This document shows, in pieces, positions 15,662 through 18,511 of a stretch of DNA of 18,511 nt (position 1 is its first letter; each line of letters opens with the position of its first letter). The DNA is taken from the NCBI GenBank assembly GCA_022448705.1, contig JAKUUF010000017.1:1-18511 (forward strand), read 5' to 3'. The translations under genes and the position numbers were made by a program. Source of the DNA: SAR324 cluster bacterium (GTDB taxonomy: Bacteria; SAR324; NAC60-12). Below the pieces are notes generated by a model. It had not been told where the DNA came from. It saw only the letters and a program-made list of their open reading frames with translations, and did no database searches.

Positions 15662-17344
15662 TTATGCAGGAATTGTTTTCTCAGTTTTTAACTTTAATTC
15701 GTCCTGAATTTTAATAAAAGACTTAATTTGATTTTGATATGGTGTGTAATAAATATTTAAATTACCCCGGTCGGTATCTTCCCAGAATTTTGGTCCTGAT
15801 ATCTCTAACCTAGTAAATATGGTTTTCATGGTTTTGGTAAATAACGATTCTCCAAAAAGCTTGAGATCCTGCATGGTATCACTGGCAATCGTATTTGTGA
15901 ACTCATCTTCTTTTTGCTCAAGATAGAACAAAGCCAAACCGATGTGTAGCAGTCGAATGCCGTGATTCTGACTGAAGAAATTTCTTGCGAAATCCCTATC
16001 TACATCCTGGAAATTATCAAACAACAGGAATTTTAACAGAAGTTCTTTTTGTATTTCTCTGTCCCATTTATTTTTATAAACATTTATCAATAGCTTCTGT
16101 ATTTCAAACGCAATTACGTCCAGGATAAATGATAATGATGGAGCACTGGATATTGAATTAAAACACTGTTGTCCATAAAAAACAAAATGTCCTATACAAG
16201 TCTTGACTCTATCAACTTGATGACTTTCTGTTAAGTGTCCCAGAAACTGCCCATAATGAAAAACAAGGTTATATAAGTTACGAGGCTCATTATAATGTTG
16301 TGCATGTTTCAAAGCAAACCTGAAGTATGTATTCAGACGAACAGTAATTACTTCAATTAATTCCTGATCATTACATTCAATTGCGGTTTTTCCAACTTGG
16401 CTTAATTGTTCGGCACACAAGGAGGAAAGATCGAATTCTCCTGACTCAAGGAAAATATTGTATGCATTACCGATTAATCGAAAACTCTTTTGCTCATAGA
16501 ATGTTTTAGATTTTTCAACTTCTACAAGCAGGCTTTTCATTGTCCGGAATGAAATATCCTCTTCAATGCGCTGGTTAATTTTAAATAATGATTCCGGAAT
16601 TTTATGTTTTAATTTGACATAATGTTGAAGCAATTCACCAATACCTTCTACGACATGCGCTTTTGGTTCTTTGTAGGGGACATATACCAGCAGGTCCATA
16701 AGCTGATTAAGCTCTTCAAACAATTTTTGCTGTATTTTGGCGTGTTCCTTTTCTGATATGTTTGCAGTCGCCCCTTTATTTGCCAAATCATTAAATGATT
16801 GATAACTGCCTGCCAGCAGATTTTCGATTACATTGCTGGTTTTTGTAGATTTTAGAATGGATAAAATAAACGGGAACCCAATTATTAGTGAAACTGCAAG
16901 TAGAACATGAAAATTGAAAATGAGGCTGGAAACTATATTAACTCCTGCTTCAGCAAAGAGCTTTATGGTAAGGGAATGAACAAGGCACGCAGCAGACCAC
17001 CAAACGAATAAGAGGCTTGGCCAGTGATCCATGTATAAATCAATCAGCTTTGGGACATTTTGTGCGGCAAAAGTGATGACAATTGTCAGACTGCCTAAAA
17101 TAATGGTAAAAAATACAAGCCAGACAATTGGGGCGAAACCTGCGTCAAGCTCGCTCCAAACTGGCTTTGCGCCGATTGAAAATAAGAATTCAGTATAAAC
17201 GGGAAATACTAGAAAACGAAAAAGAAAATCAGCCAGCCCCATTCCGGAAAAAATAATCAGAGCCGCCTGATGTGAACGGGAACTAGTCAGGAGGGTGTAA
17301 AGAACTCGCGTGAAGCCTGATATTAAATTGACTGATTCCCGCAT
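15662..17344 (-). CDS. four-helix membrane protein with large helical cytoplasmic domain, unknown
   Basis: The 560-residue product has four hydrophobic segments in its first third (about residues 26-55, 70-95, 108-128 and 134-162) and then about 390 mostly helical soluble residues without a motif I know. There is no signal peptide and there are no catalytic signatures. The second and third helices with their link (TFAAQNVPKLIDLYMDHWPS) and the overall layout resemble the DUF2254 group of four-helix membrane proteins with a soluble tail, but this is a weak similarity made from memory. The soluble part has no GTPase, kinase or nuclease motif. It follows the omega-like gene after 56 bases and is separated from the HTH-AbrB gene by a 142-base AT-rich gap. 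No Shine-Dalgarno precedes the ATG. Confidence 0.65.
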   Translation of the reverse strand: MRESVNLISGFTRVLYTLLTSSRSHQAALIIFSGMGLADFLFRFLVFPVYTEFLFSIGAKPVWSELDAGFAPIVWLVFFTIILGSLTIVITFAAQNVPKLIDLYMDHWPSLLFVWWSAACLVHSLTIKLFAEAGVNIVSSLIFNFHVLLAVSLIIGFPFILSILKSTKTSNVIENLLAGSYQSFNDLANKGATANISEKEHAKIQQKLFEELNQLMDLLVYVPYKEPKAHVVEGIGELLQHYVKLKHKIPESLFKINQRIEEDISFRTMKSLLVEVEKSKTFYEQKSFRLIGNAYNIFLESGEFDLSSLCAEQLSQVGKTAIECNDQELIEVITVRLNTYFRFALKHAQHYNEPRNLYNLVFHYGQFLGHLTESHQVDRVKTCIGHFVFYGQQCFNSISSAPSLSFILDVIAFEIQKLLINVYKNKWDREIQKELLLKFLLFDNFQDVDRDFARNFFSQNHGIRLLHIGLALFYLEQKEDEFTNTIASDTMQDLKLFGESLFTKTMKTIFTRLEISGPKFWEDTDRGNLNIYYTPYQNQIKSFIKIQDELKLKTEKTIPA

Positions 17345-17400
17345 ATATTTTTTTCAGGGTAAGTAATGGTGCAGGATAAGTAAAAGTCTGAAATCCGGTT

Positions 17401-17637
17401 TTATTCCGGACCATCGTCATTTTCGTCAATACTTTGAGTAGAACTTTTCATTATCACCTGCCCCTCGTTATTTTCCATGATAGCCTGAAAAGTTGGTTTG
17501 TGTTTAAGATTGGCCCTGGCTGATTCCTCAAGACTATACAATGATTTTGCACGTTTAGTAGTTACCAGAACTTTTTTAAACAAATTTACATCATTATTGT
17601 TATGTTCCTCAACTAAATTTTGATGTCCTTCTTTCAT
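17401..17637 (-). CDS. small protein resembling RNA polymerase omega subunit (RpoZ)
   Basis: A 78-residue, soluble protein. Residues 19-30 (LFKKVLVTTKRA) match the omega pattern of an aromatic residue, LVL..A, then KRARQL, and residues 46-61 (KHKPTFQAIMENNEGQ) match the conserved KPT-x-x-A-x-x-E-x-x-x-G element that follows after a short variable linker. Length (most omegas have 70-110 residues) and the acidic tail also fit. Omega helps fold and assemble the beta' subunit and in some bacteria forms part of a ppGpp site. The N-terminal MARVT-like motif of omega is missing, so this would be a diverged member. It lies between the TPR protein and the unknown membrane protein, not beside gmk or spoT where rpoZ often lies. 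Confidence 0.55.
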   Translation of the reverse strand: MKEGHQNLVEEHNNNDVNLFKKVLVTTKRAKSLYSLEESARANLKHKPTFQAIMENNEGQVIMKSSTQSIDENDDGPE

Positions 17638-17673
17638 ATTCTTTTTGTATTAAAATGTTTATAACTTGAACTG

Positions 17674-18348
17674 TTAAAGTGTTAGGAGTAAAGTCTCGCT
17701 CTCCTGCCGAAAAACAGAATCAGGCACTGATTCAATCAGTTGTTCAAGCAAATTTCGGGCTTTTTCAATTTCACCTTTGTCAACTGCAATTCTGGCAAGA
17801 GCACGCAATCGCACGTCATTCCATGATGATATATCAATTGATTCCAGCATCATCTCCGCTTCGTCCCACTGCTTTTGCTGTTCAAATAATGCTGCTAAGC
17901 TGAGGCGGGCAGAGTTTCTTAAAAAAACTGTTGCGTCAGGATGATTTATTACATCCTTAAATACTGAAATTGACTGATCAATTTGCGACTGACGGGCCAA
18001 AGCTTCCCCAGATTCCATCAAGGCAATAACACTCAAAGTACTGCCTGATCCTGACCTGGCAAATTCCTGTAAAGCTGCAATCCCCTGATTTAGCCTTTCT
18101 TCATTAGATAAAGCAGGGTTACTGATTTTTGATCTCGCAATGTGAAAAAGATTTGCCTGATTGACACGTTCACTCTGCACATATTTCCAGCCACCCCAAG
18201 TTCCCAGGATAATAACAACCACTGAGACTGCCGCGCTGATATACATGCGTTTGTTTCGATATGCATGATCCGCAAATGCATATAGTTTTTTTTCCAACCT
18301 GTTTTGCTGCAGTAGTTCCTTGCGGCTTATATGTTCTGCGTCACTCAT
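17674..18348 (-). CDS. TM-anchored TPR-like protein (YfgM/TPR_21-like)
   Basis: A 224-residue protein with a charged cytoplasmic N-terminus, one transmembrane helix at about residues 35-54 (SAAVSVVVIILGTWGG) and an extracytoplasmic part of helix pairs (ALMESGEALARQ, SARLSLAALFEQQ, DEAEMMLESI, RALARIAVDKGEIEKARNLLEQL) typical of tetratricopeptide repeats. This layout and size match the YfgM family, which in Escherichia coli contacts SecYEG and periplasmic chaperones. In other bacteria it lies beside bamB and der; neither is visible here, but the window ends 160 bases upstream. It is the first of a possible three-gene run with the omega-like and membrane protein genes (spacings of 36 and 56 bases). 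Confidence 0.7.
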   Translation of the reverse strand: MSDAEHISRKELLQQNRLEKKLYAFADHAYRNKRMYISAAVSVVVIILGTWGGWKYVQSERVNQANLFHIARSKISNPALSNEERLNQGIAALQEFARSGSGSTLSVIALMESGEALARQSQIDQSISVFKDVINHPDATVFLRNSARLSLAALFEQQKQWDEAEMMLESIDISSWNDVRLRALARIAVDKGEIEKARNLLEQLIESVPDSVFRQESETLLLTL

Positions 18349-18511
18349 TAGAGTCTTATGAAAAAAGCCTTAATAAATATGGGGATTTGTAAAGATCTTG
18401 AGAGAAAAAACAGTGGGAATTCAGCATCTTCAATCTGCGTTTAAGGTAGATGCTTGAATCAACGCATGTTCTACACAATTAAGTACTAAAGATTAAGTTT
18501 TATTGACCCTT

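Noticed and set aside
18423..18454. Seven-base inverted repeat AGCATCT/AGATGCT near the right edge
   Set aside because: Long 18-base loop, and the nearest T-run on the minus strand is more than ten bases away; may be a remnant terminator of a gene outside the window but not supportable.

Overview
The window looks like a chromosomal stretch of a Gram-negative bacterium with an outer membrane. It carries bamA, a lolD-type ATPase and a signal-peptide-bearing beta-barrel protein. Base composition is moderately AT-rich (about 40% GC by eye) and genes are tightly packed. Mixed housekeeping content, a metal-variant HemB, lolD next to bamA and a PyrC of the QxH subtype would fit a deltaproteobacterial-grade or related (for example SAR324-like) marine lineage. 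That placement is a guess; nothing in the window is diagnostic.

Left part (1-2095): the 3' end of an unidentified plus-strand gene, a minus-strand tRNA-Ser(GGA) with encoded CCA and a plausible promoter, then a plus-strand pair joined by an ATGA overlap: a six-helix membrane protein and the ribosome-assembly GTPase EngB. This pair converges on ndk. From 2149 to the right end every protein gene is on the minus strand.

Minus-strand part, in order of transcription from the right edge: a TM-anchored TPR/YfgM-like protein (18348), a small protein resembling RNA polymerase omega (17637), a four-helix membrane protein with a large helical cytoplasmic domain (17344), an HTH-AbrB fusion regulator with its own promoter and terminator (15519), hemB-pyrC with an ATGA overlap (15027), long-chain acyl-CoA synthetase (12619), lolD (10753), bamA (10017), proA (7486), a TerB-like protein (6103), an outer-membrane barrel protein (5491), hisB-hisH (3880) and finally ndk with its own sigma70-like promoter (2580). 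Functions fall into envelope biogenesis (bamA, lolD, barrel protein, YfgM-like), amino-acid synthesis (proA, hisB, hisH), nucleotide synthesis (pyrC, ndk), haem (hemB) and lipid activation. Because spacing is short they may be co-transcribed in blocks, but they are not one pathway.

The parts least explained by known biology are the 15.1-18.4 kb block (HTH-AbrB regulator, unknown membrane protein, omega-like protein), the strong over-representation of the palindrome TCCGGA (25 copies), and a perfect 9-bp inverted repeat in front of hemB. No CRISPR array, insertion sequence, phage gene or obvious defence system is present. I do not see a convincing new multi-gene system. No gene-free stretch exceeds 300 bases; the longest gaps are 164-314 (no signal found), 405-551 (tRNA promoter and a small hairpin) and 18349-18511 (one weak inverted repeat).
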